A stretch of DNA of 64,000 nt, taken from Clostridium sp. Lineage in GTDB: Bacteria > Bacillota > Clostridia > Clostridiales > Clostridiaceae. The translations under genes were made by a program, and so were the position numbers. How positions within the stretch are numbered: the first letter of the stretch is position 1; every line of letters starts with the position of its first letter. The notes beneath the pieces are model-generated. The model made no database searches. It was not told where the DNA came from and saw only the letters and a program-made list of their open reading frames with translations. The stretch is taken from assembly GCA_029851835.1 (NCBI GenBank), contig JARKVD010000004.1:27788-91787 (forward strand), given 5' to 3'. This document shows, one piece after another, positions 1 to 8,580 of this stretch.

Positions 1-36
1 ATTATATATTTACAATAAAAGTTATCAATAAGTGGG

Positions 37-62
37 AAGGCTATCTTTTGATAGCCTTTCTA
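37..62 (+). terminator. Rho-independent terminator of a gene left of the window
   Basis: A perfect 9-bp stem (AAGGCTATC / GATAGCCTT) with a TTTT loop is followed by a short T-rich stretch. No gene in the window precedes it, so it probably ends a transcript entering from the left edge. Confidence 0.6.
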
Positions 63-69
63 TGAATGT

Positions 70-260
70 AATTAAGAATGATTGAATTTAGAATTAAGAA
101 TGAAGGAGGTTTTTCCTCACTGCGTTCGGATAAACTTTAAATTGATTTTTTTATGGAGAATTGTGAATTATGTAGTTTGCCTCATCAAATTGAAAATTTG
201 GTAAGGTAAATATATAAAAAAATCCGAAGGAATTTCATACATCATTCTACATTCTTAATT
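70..260. repeat. Imperfect inverted-repeat element (MITE-like)
   Basis: AATTAAGAATG at 70-80 (repeated at 92-102) is matched by its reverse complement CATTCTTAATT at 250-260. Inside, a TTCGGAT stretch near 125-131 is mirrored by ATCCGAAGG near 222-230. A segment at 173-206 (TAGTTTGCCT...CAAATTgaaAATTTG...AGG) resembles the dispersed hairpin repeat found elsewhere in this window. There is no coding capacity. It fills the whole leader of the downstream sugar kinase gene and ends just before that gene's ribosome binding site. It may be a miniature inverted-repeat element, but only this one copy is visible here. Confidence 0.4.
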
Positions 261-280
261 AATAAGGGGGCAGAAATCAA

Positions 281-1390
281 ATGGAAAATAAATACCTGGA
301 TATAGTTAAAGAAGCTGTTGAAGCCATTGACTTTAAAGGTGACATTATTGAAGTAAAGCCTTTTGGTGGAGGACACATCAATGATACTTTTCTAGTTGTA
401 ACAGAAAATGAAGATATGAGAGAAAAGTATATTCTTCAAAGAATTAATCATGATATTTTTAAAAATGTAGAAAAGTTAATGGAAAATTACTGCAATGTGT
501 GTGATTACTTGAAAAAGGTGGTCAAAGGAAGAGGTGGCAACCATTTAAGAGAAACTATAACAGTAGTTAAAACTAAAAATGGAAATAGTTTTGTTAAAGA
601 CTCTAAAGGTAATTATTGGAGAGGAATATTATTCATTGAGAACTCAATAACTACAGAGGTAATACAGTGCAAAGAAGATTTTTATAAAACTGGTAAAGCT
701 TTTGGTGGTTTCCAAAATATGCTTTCAGCATATAAGGCAGATACTTTATATGAATCGATTCCAAATTTTCACAATACTAAGGAGCGATTCAAAACTTTTC
801 TTGAGGATGTAGAAAATGATGTAGCAGGTAGAAAAAGTGAAGTTGAAGATGATATCAATTTTATTTTAGCAAGAGAAAAGGATACTGCAGTTTTAGTGGA
901 TTTGCTTGCAGCTGGTGAGCTGCCTTTAAGGGTAACGCACAATGACACAAAAATAGGAAATATCCTTCTTGATAAAGATACAAAGGAAGGGATTTGTATC
1001 ATAGATCTAGACACTATAATGCCTGGACTATCACTTTATGATTTTGGAGACGCAATAAGAAGTGGATCAACCTATGCAGCAGAGGATGAGAAGGATTTAG
1101 AAAAAGTATACGTAGACTTAGAATTATTTGAAGCCTTTACAAAAGGATTTATTGAAGGTGCAGCTGGAGTTCTAACAAAGAAAGAAATAGAAATGTTGTC
1201 TATGGGTGCAAAGGTTATTATCTTAGAGCAAGCAATCAGATTCCTTGGGGATTATTTAAATGGAGATGTGTATTATAAAACAAGCTATGACAAACAAAAT
1301 CTATACCGTACAAGAACTCAATTAAAGCTTGTAGCAGATATGGAGGAGAAGTGGTCAGAGCTTAATGAAATAGTTAAAGCATATTCTTAA
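281..1390 (+). CDS. N-acetylhexosamine 1-kinase-like phosphotransferase (APH fold)
   Basis: A 369-residue cytoplasmic kinase of the aminoglycoside phosphotransferase/choline kinase fold. The Brenner catalytic motif VTHNDTKIGNILLD (about residues 217-230) and the metal-binding IDLDT motif (about 244-248, followed by MPGLSLYDFGDAIR) match NahK/LnpB-type kinases, which phosphorylate GlcNAc or GalNAc at C1 in the lacto-N-biose/galacto-N-biose pathway. A GGGHINDTF nucleotide-loop segment lies near residue 28. The start is ATG with a GGGGG ribosome binding site 10 nt upstream. A phosphohexomutase follows 44 bp downstream and a GlcNAc-type binding protein lies beyond it, which supports an amino-sugar role. 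The exact substrate cannot be read from sequence; no lacto-N-biose phosphorylase is inside the window, although it could lie to the left. Confidence 0.75.
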   Translation: MENKYLDIVKEAVEAIDFKGDIIEVKPFGGGHINDTFLVVTENEDMREKYILQRINHDIFKNVEKLMENYCNVCDYLKKVVKGRGGNHLRETITVVKTKNGNSFVKDSKGNYWRGILFIENSITTEVIQCKEDFYKTGKAFGGFQNMLSAYKADTLYESIPNFHNTKERFKTFLEDVENDVAGRKSEVEDDINFILAREKDTAVLVDLLAAGELPLRVTHNDTKIGNILLDKDTKEGICIIDLDTIMPGLSLYDFGDAIRSGSTYAAEDEKDLEKVYVDLELFEAFTKGFIEGAAGVLTKKEIEMLSMGAKVIILEQAIRFLGDYLNGDVYYKTSYDKQNLYRTRTQLKLVADMEEKWSELNEIVKAYS

Positions 1391-1434
1391 ATTTATATTA
1401 GTGTGTTTAAGTTTAGCTGAAAGAAGGGGAAAAT

Positions 1435-2850
1435 ATGATAAAATTTGGAACAGGTGGTTTCAGAGCCATCATAGGGGATGAATTTACAAAGAATAACGTA
1501 CAACAGTTAGCTAGGGCGGTTGCTAGAAAAATGAAGGATGAACAGGTTAAGGAAAAAACCATGGTACTAGGTTATGATAGAAGATTTCTATCAAGGGAAG
1601 CTTCAGAGTGGGTAGCTGAAGTCTTTGCCTATGAGGGAATTAAGGTACTTTTAATTGATAAACCAGTACCAACACCGATGATTATGTTTGAGGTAAAAAG
1701 ATTAAATCTTGATTATGGAATGGCAGTCACAGCAAGCCACAACCCAGCTCTTTATAATGGAATTAAATTATTCATTAAGGGTGGAAGAGATGCAGATGAG
1801 ATTGCTACTAAGGATGTTGAAAGGTATATTGCAGCTTTAGAAGCTGAAGAGTTAAAGACTATAGATTTTGAAGAAGCAATAGAGGAGCAGATAGTTGAAA
1901 TCCATAATCCATTTAATGAATATATAGATGAAATTTTATCTCAAGTTAATGTTGAAAAAATCAGAGAAGCAGGACTTAAAATTGCATTAGATCCAATGTA
2001 TGGAGTAAGTCAAACTTCCCTTAGAACCATATTAATGACAGCAAGATGTGAGCTAGATGTTATAAATGAAAGACATGATACTTTATTTGGTGGTAAATTA
2101 CCTACTCCAAATGCAGCGAACTTAAGAACACTTCAAAATTATGTAATAGATGGACATTACGACATGGGAATAGCTACCGATGGTGATGCGGACAGGCTTG
2201 GTGTTATAGACAACAACGGAAGATTCTTACACCCAAATGATATATTAGTCCTTTTATACTATTATTTAGTTAAATATAAAGGCTGGCATGGCCCAGTTGT
2301 AAGAAATATTGCAACAACCCATCTTTTAGATAGAGTTGCAAAAAGCTTTGGAGAAGAGTGCTATGAGGTACCAGTTGGTTTTAAGCATATATCATCAAAA
2401 ATGTTAGAGACTGATGCCATAATAGGAGGGGAATCTTCAGGTGGACTTACAGTTAAAGGTCATATTCAAGGTAAAGACGGAGTTTATGCAGCATCACTTT
2501 TAACGGAAATGATAGCGGTGACTGGGAAATCTTTATCAGAAATCTATAAAGATATCTGTAATCAATATGGAAGCTTATATATGTCAGAAAATGATTATTC
2601 AGTAACTCAAAAACGCAAAGAAACTCTCTTAAAAGCGATTATGATTGATAAGGAGACTATTGATTTCCCTTATGAAATAGAAAAGGTTTCTTATCTTGAT
2701 GGATATAAGGTATATTTCAAAAATGGTGGATGGGTAATTATCAGGTTCTCAGGAACAGAGCCAGTACTTAGGGTATTTGCTGAAATGGATTCAGAAGAGA
2801 AAGCTGAGGAGATTAGCAGTATTGTTGAAAAAGCATTAAAATTAGCATAG
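1435..2850 (+). CDS. Phosphoglucomutase/phosphomannomutase family protein
   Basis: A 471-residue alpha-D-phosphohexomutase with all four signature motifs in order: the phosphoserine loop TASHNP (about residue 98-103), the Mg-binding DGDADR (about 249-254), the sugar-binding GGESSGG (about 330), and the phosphate-binding RFSGTEP (about 436). The family moves phosphate between C1 and C6 of hexoses, so here it could convert hexose(amine)-1-phosphate made by the upstream kinase to the 6-phosphate. The start is ATG with AAGGGG upstream. It is 44 bp after the kinase gene with no terminator between, so the two are probably one operon. Glucose, mannose and glucosamine specificity cannot be separated by eye. 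Confidence 0.85.
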   Translation: MIKFGTGGFRAIIGDEFTKNNVQQLARAVARKMKDEQVKEKTMVLGYDRRFLSREASEWVAEVFAYEGIKVLLIDKPVPTPMIMFEVKRLNLDYGMAVTASHNPALYNGIKLFIKGGRDADEIATKDVERYIAALEAEELKTIDFEEAIEEQIVEIHNPFNEYIDEILSQVNVEKIREAGLKIALDPMYGVSQTSLRTILMTARCELDVINERHDTLFGGKLPTPNAANLRTLQNYVIDGHYDMGIATDGDADRLGVIDNNGRFLHPNDILVLLYYYLVKYKGWHGPVVRNIATTHLLDRVAKSFGEECYEVPVGFKHISSKMLETDAIIGGESSGGLTVKGHIQGKDGVYAASLLTEMIAVTGKSLSEIYKDICNQYGSLYMSENDYSVTQKRKETLLKAIMIDKETIDFPYEIEKVSYLDGYKVYFKNGGWVIIRFSGTEPVLRVFAEMDSEEKAEEISSIVEKALKLA

Positions 2851-2920
2851 ATCAAGTAAAATTTATTTAAAGGTGTAGAATTGTGAGTAATTGCTAGAAT
2901 ATTTAATATAAGAAGAATGA

Positions 2921-2959
2921 TTTTAAAGGAATAATAAACTATATGTTATTCCTTTAAAA
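2921..2959 (+). terminator. Hairpin after the phosphohexomutase gene
   Basis: A perfect 14-bp stem TTTTAAAGGAATAA / TTATTCCTTTAAAA with an 11-nt loop, 70 bp after the mutase stop. The tail on the plus strand is only weakly T-rich. It separates the mutase from the downstream binding-protein gene. Confidence 0.55.
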
Positions 2960-3178
2960 GATTTCATCGAAAATTTAAAGTGTATTTCCTAATATGGGAA
3001 AGTGGTGAAAAATTCTAAGGTTTTTATTCATGATTCTATAAATTTATATATATTTTTAAAAACTTTATAAGTAAGTTGTTAATATAGCAATATATATATA
3101 GAAATAAACAATAATTTTATTGTAAAGCTTTAGAATTTTCAATAAAATTGAGTTATAAGGGTTAAGGAGGAAATAACT
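2960..3178 (+). promoter_or_regulatory. Leader of the binding-protein gene with an operator-like palindrome
   Basis: AT-rich leader without coding capacity. ACAATAA-TT-TTATTGT at 3108-3123 is a perfect 7-bp inverted repeat and could be an operator. A strong AAGGAGG ribosome binding site (3164-3170) precedes the ATG at 3179. No promoter can be chosen among many AT-rich candidates. Confidence 0.3.
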
Positions 3179-4540
3179 ATGAAATTTAAAAAATTATCAT
3201 TGCTATTAGCCATGGCTATTACAGCTACAACTTTTGTAGGATGTGGTAGTAAATCAGGGGATGACTCAGCAAATGGGGACAAGCCAGCAGGTGAAGAGCA
3301 AGTTCTAAAAATTGCAGCTCTTAAAGGGGGATATGGTGACGAATTCTGGGCACCATTAATAGAAAAATTTGAAGCTGCTAATGAAGGTGTTAAAGTAGAG
3401 GTTACTGCTGAATCTAATATAGAAGAAGTTATAAGACCTCAAATACAAGCTGGAAATGTACCAGACTTAATATACTTAGCAACATCAAGACCAGAAGCTT
3501 TAACTGAAACTTTTATAAAAGAAAAAGCTTTAACTGATCTTTCAGATGTATTGGAAATGACAGTGCCAGGAGAAGATACAACAGTAGGAGATAAAATTGA
3601 TTCAGCATTCTTAGGGACTCCTTCAACAGAGCCATATGGAGATGGAAAAACATACTTAGCTCCATTGTTCTATAGTCCAACTGGATTATTCTTTAATAAA
3701 GGATTATTCGAAGAAAAAGGCTATGAAGTACCAACAACTTGGGATGAGTTCTTTGCTTTAGGAGACAAGGCTAAGGAAGATGGAATTTACTTATTCTCTT
3801 ATCCAGTAACAGGATACTTTGACGCTGTGTTCCCAGCAATGATAGCTGCGGCAGGCGGATTAGATGCTTACAATGAATTCAACAACTATGGTGAAGGTTT
3901 CTGGACAGGAGAAGCTGGAACTAAAGTTTTACAAACTATTGGTAAATTAAAAGATTATATAGAGCCAACAGTTGTATCTAATGCAAATCCTCAATCATTT
4001 ACTAAAAACCAACAATTAATTTTAGATAATAAAGCTTTATTTGTACCAAATGGAAACTGGTTACCAGGAGAAATGAAGGATGCTCCAAGAGCAGACGGTT
4101 TCGAGTGGGGATTCATGTCTTACCCAGCATTTGAAAATGGTGGAGATCGTTATGCTTACACATTCTTCGAACAAATGTACATTCCAGCTGATGCAAAAAA
4201 TGCTGATTTAGCTAAGAAATTCATGGCTTATATGTACAGTGATGAAGCACTTGACATAATGGCTGAAAAAGGTAAAGCAGTAGTACCAGTAAAAAATGGA
4301 TTAGAAATAGCTTCTAAACATTTAGATCCACTTCAAGTAGAATTATATGAAGTATACCAAAATGGAACACTTCCAGTAATAGGTAACTTTGTAGGAACTG
4401 AAGCTGTTGAAGGCTTAGATTACAAAGCAGTATGGTGTGGAACTATCGACTCTATAATGAGTGGAGATAAGACTGTTGAACAATGGCAGAAAGACCTACA
4501 AGAGGCTACTGACAAAATGAGAGCTGCTATAATAAAATAG
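3179..4540 (+). CDS. Carbohydrate ABC transporter substrate-binding lipoprotein (GlcNAc/chitobiose type)
   Basis: A 453-residue extracellular solute-binding protein of family 1, lipid-anchored through Cys22 (signal peptide ending FVGCG, a lipobox). The body has the expected two-lobe layout, and segments such as LIYLATSRPEALTE, FYSPTGLFFNKGLFEEKGY and FVPNGNWLPGEM resemble NgcE-type N-acetylglucosamine/diacetylchitobiose-binding proteins. No permease or ATPase gene follows and a strong terminator closes the unit, so it is an orphan binding protein here; partner permeases may lie left of the window or elsewhere. The position next to an N-acetylhexosamine kinase-like gene supports amino-sugar uptake. 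Family is certain, ligand is inferred. Confidence 0.8.
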   Translation: MKFKKLSLLLAMAITATTFVGCGSKSGDDSANGDKPAGEEQVLKIAALKGGYGDEFWAPLIEKFEAANEGVKVEVTAESNIEEVIRPQIQAGNVPDLIYLATSRPEALTETFIKEKALTDLSDVLEMTVPGEDTTVGDKIDSAFLGTPSTEPYGDGKTYLAPLFYSPTGLFFNKGLFEEKGYEVPTTWDEFFALGDKAKEDGIYLFSYPVTGYFDAVFPAMIAAAGGLDAYNEFNNYGEGFWTGEAGTKVLQTIGKLKDYIEPTVVSNANPQSFTKNQQLILDNKALFVPNGNWLPGEMKDAPRADGFEWGFMSYPAFENGGDRYAYTFFEQMYIPADAKNADLAKKFMAYMYSDEALDIMAEKGKAVVPVKNGLEIASKHLDPLQVELYEVYQNGTLPVIGNFVGTEAVEGLDYKAVWCGTIDSIMSGDKTVEQWQKDLQEATDKMRAAIIK

Positions 4541-4560
4541 TAAAATAATAATTTGAAATT

Positions 4561-4599
4561 AAGCTACTAGGAGAATAATCTTAGTAGCTTTGTTTTTTT
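4561..4599 (+). terminator. Rho-independent terminator after the binding-protein gene
   Basis: AAGCTACTA / TAGTAGCTT stem (9 bp plus a G-U pair) with a 12-nt loop and a TGTTTTTTT tail, 20 bp after the stop codon. Confidence 0.9.
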
Positions 4600-4751
4600 A
4601 CAAGTTAAATTTGTGTTATCAGTTAGAACATCAGTTTTAATTTTAATTTCTATACTTATATCTTAGATTATATTAGCAGGAACATCACCACTTATTGCAA
4701 TAAAATTTCAGATTATGATTACTTTTATGGATTTTATCTGTTTTATCGGTA

Positions 4752-4783
4752 GTAACTATGATGGTAACCATGATGGTAACCAT
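4752..4783. repeat. Short tandem repeat of a near-palindromic 12-mer
   Basis: GTAACTATGATG, GTAACCATGATG and GTAACCAT follow one another with a 12-bp period; each unit contains the near-palindrome GGTAACC. It lies in the 540-bp intergenic gap before the alarmone synthetase gene. It could be an operator array or a slippage product. Confidence 0.45.
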
Positions 4784-4848
4784 TTGTCTTATAGAGGTCT
4801 TTTTTATAAAAGAAAGCAGTTGAATATATAGTTAGTATGATTAAGGAA

Positions 4849-5018
4849 ACTCCTTCTCATATGCATTCAAAGGAGTGCTCTACTGAGTAAGTTCGAATGA
4901 CTAAATCAAAGATGCACGCAGTGAAAGTTCTGCTGGCCAAATCAAAGATTTGGAGCATCACTTTTAGATTCTTACTTAAGTTCGCCTAGCCAAATCATAG
5001 ATTTGGAGGCTTACTTAT
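4849..5018 (+). repeat. Dispersed hairpin repeat, copy 1 (head hairpin plus three units)
   Basis: Head hairpin ACTCCTT (4849-4855) / AAGGAGT (4870-4876). It is followed by three units of about 40 bp, each beginning AAGTTC and ending CACTT or TACTT: a degenerate unit at 4888-4927, one at 4925-4965 containing CCAAATCAAAGATTTGG, and one at 4976-5018 containing CCAAATCATAGATTTGG. The inner CCAAATC/GATTTGG is a perfect 7-bp stem and the AAGT/ACTT ends can close an outer stem. Related copies occur at 5056, 30744 and 40642. Confidence 0.8.
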
Positions 5019-5055
5019 TGTGAAAATTCGTTGAAATAATATATAATGTTAAGGG

Positions 5056-5124
5056 ACTCCTTCTTATATATATTCGAAGGAGTAAGTTCTTACAAGCCAG
5101 ATCATAGATTTGGACAGTCACTTA
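5056..5124 (+). repeat. Dispersed hairpin repeat, copy 2 (head hairpin plus one unit)
   Basis: ACTCCTT (5056-5062) / AAGGAGT (5087-5093) followed by TAAGTTC...CAGATCATAGATTTGG...CACTTA (5093-5124). It ends two bases before the GGAAGGA ribosome binding site of the alarmone synthetase gene, so it is almost certainly in that gene's 5' UTR and could influence its translation. Confidence 0.8.
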
Positions 5125-5141
5125 CGGAAGGATGAGCACAG

Positions 5142-5945
5142 ATGAAAAAGCATTTTGATATGGATGAGTTTCTACTTAAATATCCATTTACAAAGGAAAT
5201 TATAGTGGAAAGTAATATTACCCAGGAAAACCTTAAAGAAATCTATGAAGATTATATTTCATGCATTAATTCTTATGAGAATCAAGCAAATTTTATAGCC
5301 AATATATTACGTTCTAGTGAGAATGTTCATTCTGTTAAATCTAGGCTTAAAGAACCTGATAGACTTGTTGAGAAAGTGATTAGGAAAACAGCAGATAGAA
5401 GAAAAAAGTATGGCAGTGATTTTAATTTTACAGTTGATAACTATAAGGATGAAATAAATGATTTAATAGGAATAAGGGTTTTACATATTTTCAAGGATCA
5501 ATGGAGAGATATACATGAATTTATAACAAAGACTTGGAAGGTTATTGAGATTACAGCTAATGTAAGAGATGGAGATAATACAGAAGCGTTTCATGAACTT
5601 AATATTGAAGTAAAGGAAAGAGTATCAGGATATAGATCAGTACATTATTTAGTTGAACTAAATTTTACTCATAATGAGTCTACCATAGCAGAGATTCAGG
5701 TAAGAACTATATTTGAAGAAGGTTATGGAGAGATAGATCACAGGTTAAGATATTCACATCATGAGATACCAGATATATTAAAATCTAACCTTATGTTATT
5801 TAATAGACTTGTTGGTAGTGCAGATGAGATGGCTTCCCTTATAAATAACTTGAGTAAAGAATGGACATCGAAAGAGGAACAGTACAAAAATACCATTCAA
5901 GCACAAAGAAAAGAAATAGAAGTTTTGAGAAATAAATTAAAATAA
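5142..5945 (+). CDS. RelA/SpoT-domain (p)ppGpp synthetase, short form
   Basis: A 267-residue protein with a single RelA/SpoT nucleotidyltransferase domain (about residues 80-205). Visible motifs are RKTADRRKKYG, YKDEINDLIGIRV (ATP/metal region), GYRSVHYLVEL and EIQVRTIFEEGYGEIDHRL (synthetase motif with the catalytic Glu). It lacks the HD hydrolase and TGS/ACT domains of full-length Rel, so it is in the class of small alarmone synthetases that transfer pyrophosphate from ATP to GTP or GDP. The C-terminal 40 residues form a charged coiled coil. The ATG has GGAAGGA 9 nt upstream; the ATG at 5132 is out of frame. It stands alone between a repeat-rich leader and a terminator. Confidence 0.85.
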   Translation: MKKHFDMDEFLLKYPFTKEIIVESNITQENLKEIYEDYISCINSYENQANFIANILRSSENVHSVKSRLKEPDRLVEKVIRKTADRRKKYGSDFNFTVDNYKDEINDLIGIRVLHIFKDQWRDIHEFITKTWKVIEITANVRDGDNTEAFHELNIEVKERVSGYRSVHYLVELNFTHNESTIAEIQVRTIFEEGYGEIDHRLRYSHHEIPDILKSNLMLFNRLVGSADEMASLINNLSKEWTSKEEQYKNTIQAQRKEIEVLRNKLK

Positions 5946-5953
5946 TTATAGTG

Positions 5954-5997
5954 ACACGTCAAAATTAGAATGTATATAAATTTTGACGTGTTATTTT
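5954..5997 (+). terminator. Terminator after the alarmone synthetase gene
   Basis: ACACGTCAAAA / TTTTGACGTGT perfect 11-bp stem, 16-nt loop, followed by TATTTTT. Confidence 0.9.
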
Positions 5998-6113
5998 TAA
6001 TATAATTAACAATAATGAAGAAAATGCAATTCAAGATAATACTATGAAAAATGCTATGAAAATCTTGTCAGATTAGGTATACTATAAAGGTATGTTAATT
6101 GGGGGGATTTTAT

Positions 6114-8528
6114 TTGAAAATAAATGACTTAACAGTTTTAGTATTAAGCAGAGATATAGAAATAGAAGAAAATTTGAAAAAAATTTTTAGAGATAATGAA
6201 GATGAAGCTCATATTATTACTGTAAATAGTTTATCAGCTTTGACAGATAGTAATGAGATTAACCCTAGTATAATAATTTTAGATGAAGGTTCAATTAATT
6301 TGCAGAGAGAAAGAGTTAAGTTGGTGAAGATGAAGGAAAACCTAGAGTCAGCTGAAATTATTGGAATTATCAAATATGATGATAAGGTAGAGCTGAGAAA
6401 ATTAGTTGAATTGGAAATTAATGATTTTATATTTAGTCCGTATAGAATTGAAGAGGTTTACATAAGAATAAAAAGTGTGTATCAATGCATTACTAACAAA
6501 AACAGATGTAGATTAAAAACTGTTCAACTTAAGGCTTTAATGAATAATATACCTTATATTACTTGGTTAAAAGATGAAGAAAATAAATATCTTTATGTTA
6601 ATAAAGAGTTTGAAGAGATATCTGGAAAAAGTGAAGATGAAATTAAGGGGACTGACGATAGCTATATATGGGGAGGAGAAAATAGCAATCTGTATGTACA
6701 GTACGATAATAAAGTCATGAAAGAGAAAAGACAGATGGCCATGGAGATAGTGGTTCCAGCGGATCTTGGAGAAAAACAATTTTGTATCTGTAAAGCCCCA
6801 ATAATAGATAAAAATCACCATGTTAGTGGAACAATAGGTATTGCATCAGATATAACTGAATTTAAGCAAATAGAAGCAGGTTTAGATATAATTCTCGAAA
6901 ACATTCCATTTGGAGTATGTGTAAAGGACACAACTGGTAAAATTATTAATGTAAACACAAAAATTCTTGAATATTATGGGATAACGAAGGAACAGGTTAT
7001 AGGAAATGATGGTAGCAAGGCTTTAAACAATGAATTCTACGAGTTATTTAAGAAAGAAGATAGAGAAGTAATTTCTACTAAGAGTGGTAAGATTTTTGAG
7101 AGAAAAATAAAAATTAATGATAAATATAGGATTATGGAGGTTCATAAGGAGCCGATAGTTGATGAGTTTCAACGAGTTATAGGAATTGTTGTTTTAATAA
7201 GAGATATAACTAAATTAAGAAAATATCAAGAAAATATAGAAAGACTTGCATATACAGATCAATTAACTGGGTTAAACAATAGAAGAAGCCTTTATGAATA
7301 TATAAACAATAGTTTACAAGATAAAAATAAATGTATAACAATTTTATTTGTAGATTTAGATAATTTTAAAAGGTTAAATGACAGTTTAGGGCATTGGTAT
7401 GGTGATGAAGCTTTAGTTGAAATCTCACAAAGAATTAAAGAAGCTTGTAATGATGCATTTGTTGCAAGAACCGGTGGAGATGAGTTCGTAATTATCTTTG
7501 AGGATGCGGTTTCTGATGAAATCTTAATAAATAAGATAAAAGGAGTACTTAAGGCAACTAACACTGAGTTTATTCATGAAGATAAGGTAAATATTTTATC
7601 GGGAAGTATTGGGGTTGTTAAAAACTGTGAACATAATGAAGATATTGAAAATATATTAACTAAAGGATTTTTAGCTTTATATAAGGCAAAGGAACAAGGT
7701 AAGAATCAATACATAATGTATACAGAGGAATTAGAAATTGATAGAAAGTTTAATTTAGAGATTGAAATAGCCTTAAGGGAATGCATAAATAATAATGAAG
7801 TTAAGGTTTATTTCCAACCACAGTATGGGAAAAATAAGATAAACGGAAATCAAGTATTGATTGGCTTTGAGGCACTTTTCAGATGGAATAATGATAAATA
7901 TAAGCATATGCCTGTAATTGATATTATTAGGACTATTGAAAAGTTTAAAATTATGAATATTATAGAAGAATTTGTTATGGTTGAGTCCTTTAAATTTGCA
8001 AAAAAAATAAATGAAGGACGTAAAGATAAAATTGTAGTGTCAATAAATGTTTCCGCACTTCAGATAATGGAAGATGACTTTGTTGCAAAAATAAAAAGAA
8101 ACATTGATGAAGTAGGAGTATCTCCTGAAATCATTGGTGTGGAAATTACAGAAACTGTTCTTCTTGAAAATTTAGATGAAAACCTTGTGAAAATTAATGC
8201 TTTAAAGGATTTAGGAATGAAGGTTGCTTTAGATGATTTTGGGACGGGGTATTCTTCATTGAATTATCTTGTGAAACTTCCGCTTTCTCATGTTAAAATT
8301 GATAAAAGTTTTATTACCAATATGAGTAATGGTTCTGAGTATATAAAATTAATAGGATTAATTATTGAAATCACACATTCTCTTGGTCTAAAGGTCGTAG
8401 CTGAGGGTGTAGAAAAATATGACGAATTAATTATATTAGAGGGAATGGGAATAGATTTTATACAGGGATATTTATTTTCTAAACCCTTACCTCAGGAAGA
8501 AGCGGAAGAGCTTGCATTACAAAGTTAA
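6114..8528 (+). CDS. GGDEF-EAL cyclic-di-GMP enzyme with degenerate receiver and two PAS domains
   Basis: A protein of about 804 residues. An N-terminal receiver-like domain (about 1-115) keeps an Asp in ILDEG but has Ser where the conserved Lys is expected (FIFSPYR), so phosphorylation signalling is doubtful. Two PAS domains follow (about 130-250 and 255-370), then GGDEF (RTGGDEF, intact, no RxxD inhibitory site directly before it) and EAL (GFEALFRW, DDFGTGYSSLNYL, VKIDKSF, AEGVEK, all catalytic residues kept). It could make or degrade cyclic-di-GMP; the intact EAL set favours phosphodiesterase activity. No membrane segment is seen. The start is TTG at 6114 with a strong GGGGGGATT site upstream; a TTG at 6099 is in frame but lies before that site. 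It is monocistronic. Confidence 0.85.
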   Translation: MKINDLTVLVLSRDIEIEENLKKIFRDNEDEAHIITVNSLSALTDSNEINPSIIILDEGSINLQRERVKLVKMKENLESAEIIGIIKYDDKVELRKLVELEINDFIFSPYRIEEVYIRIKSVYQCITNKNRCRLKTVQLKALMNNIPYITWLKDEENKYLYVNKEFEEISGKSEDEIKGTDDSYIWGGENSNLYVQYDNKVMKEKRQMAMEIVVPADLGEKQFCICKAPIIDKNHHVSGTIGIASDITEFKQIEAGLDIILENIPFGVCVKDTTGKIINVNTKILEYYGITKEQVIGNDGSKALNNEFYELFKKEDREVISTKSGKIFERKIKINDKYRIMEVHKEPIVDEFQRVIGIVVLIRDITKLRKYQENIERLAYTDQLTGLNNRRSLYEYINNSLQDKNKCITILFVDLDNFKRLNDSLGHWYGDEALVEISQRIKEACNDAFVARTGGDEFVIIFEDAVSDEILINKIKGVLKATNTEFIHEDKVNILSGSIGVVKNCEHNEDIENILTKGFLALYKAKEQGKNQYIMYTEELEIDRKFNLEIEIALRECINNNEVKVYFQPQYGKNKINGNQVLIGFEALFRWNNDKYKHMPVIDIIRTIEKFKIMNIIEEFVMVESFKFAKKINEGRKDKIVVSINVSALQIMEDDFVAKIKRNIDEVGVSPEIIGVEITETVLLENLDENLVKINALKDLGMKVALDDFGTGYSSLNYLVKLPLSHVKIDKSFITNMSNGSEYIKLIGLIIEITHSLGLKVVAEGVEKYDELIILEGMGIDFIQGYLFSKPLPQEEAEELALQS

Positions 8529-8540
8529 TAGCTATATAAA

Positions 8541-8580
8541 TGAACAAACTCCTTAGAAAAACTAAGGAGTTTGTTCATTT
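8541..8580. terminator. Bidirectional terminator between convergent genes
   Basis: A perfect 16-bp stem TGAACAAACTCCTTAG / CTAAGGAGTTTGTTCA with an AAAAA loop. It serves the GGDEF-EAL gene on the plus strand and overlaps the end of the WG-repeat gene on the minus strand. Confidence 0.85.
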
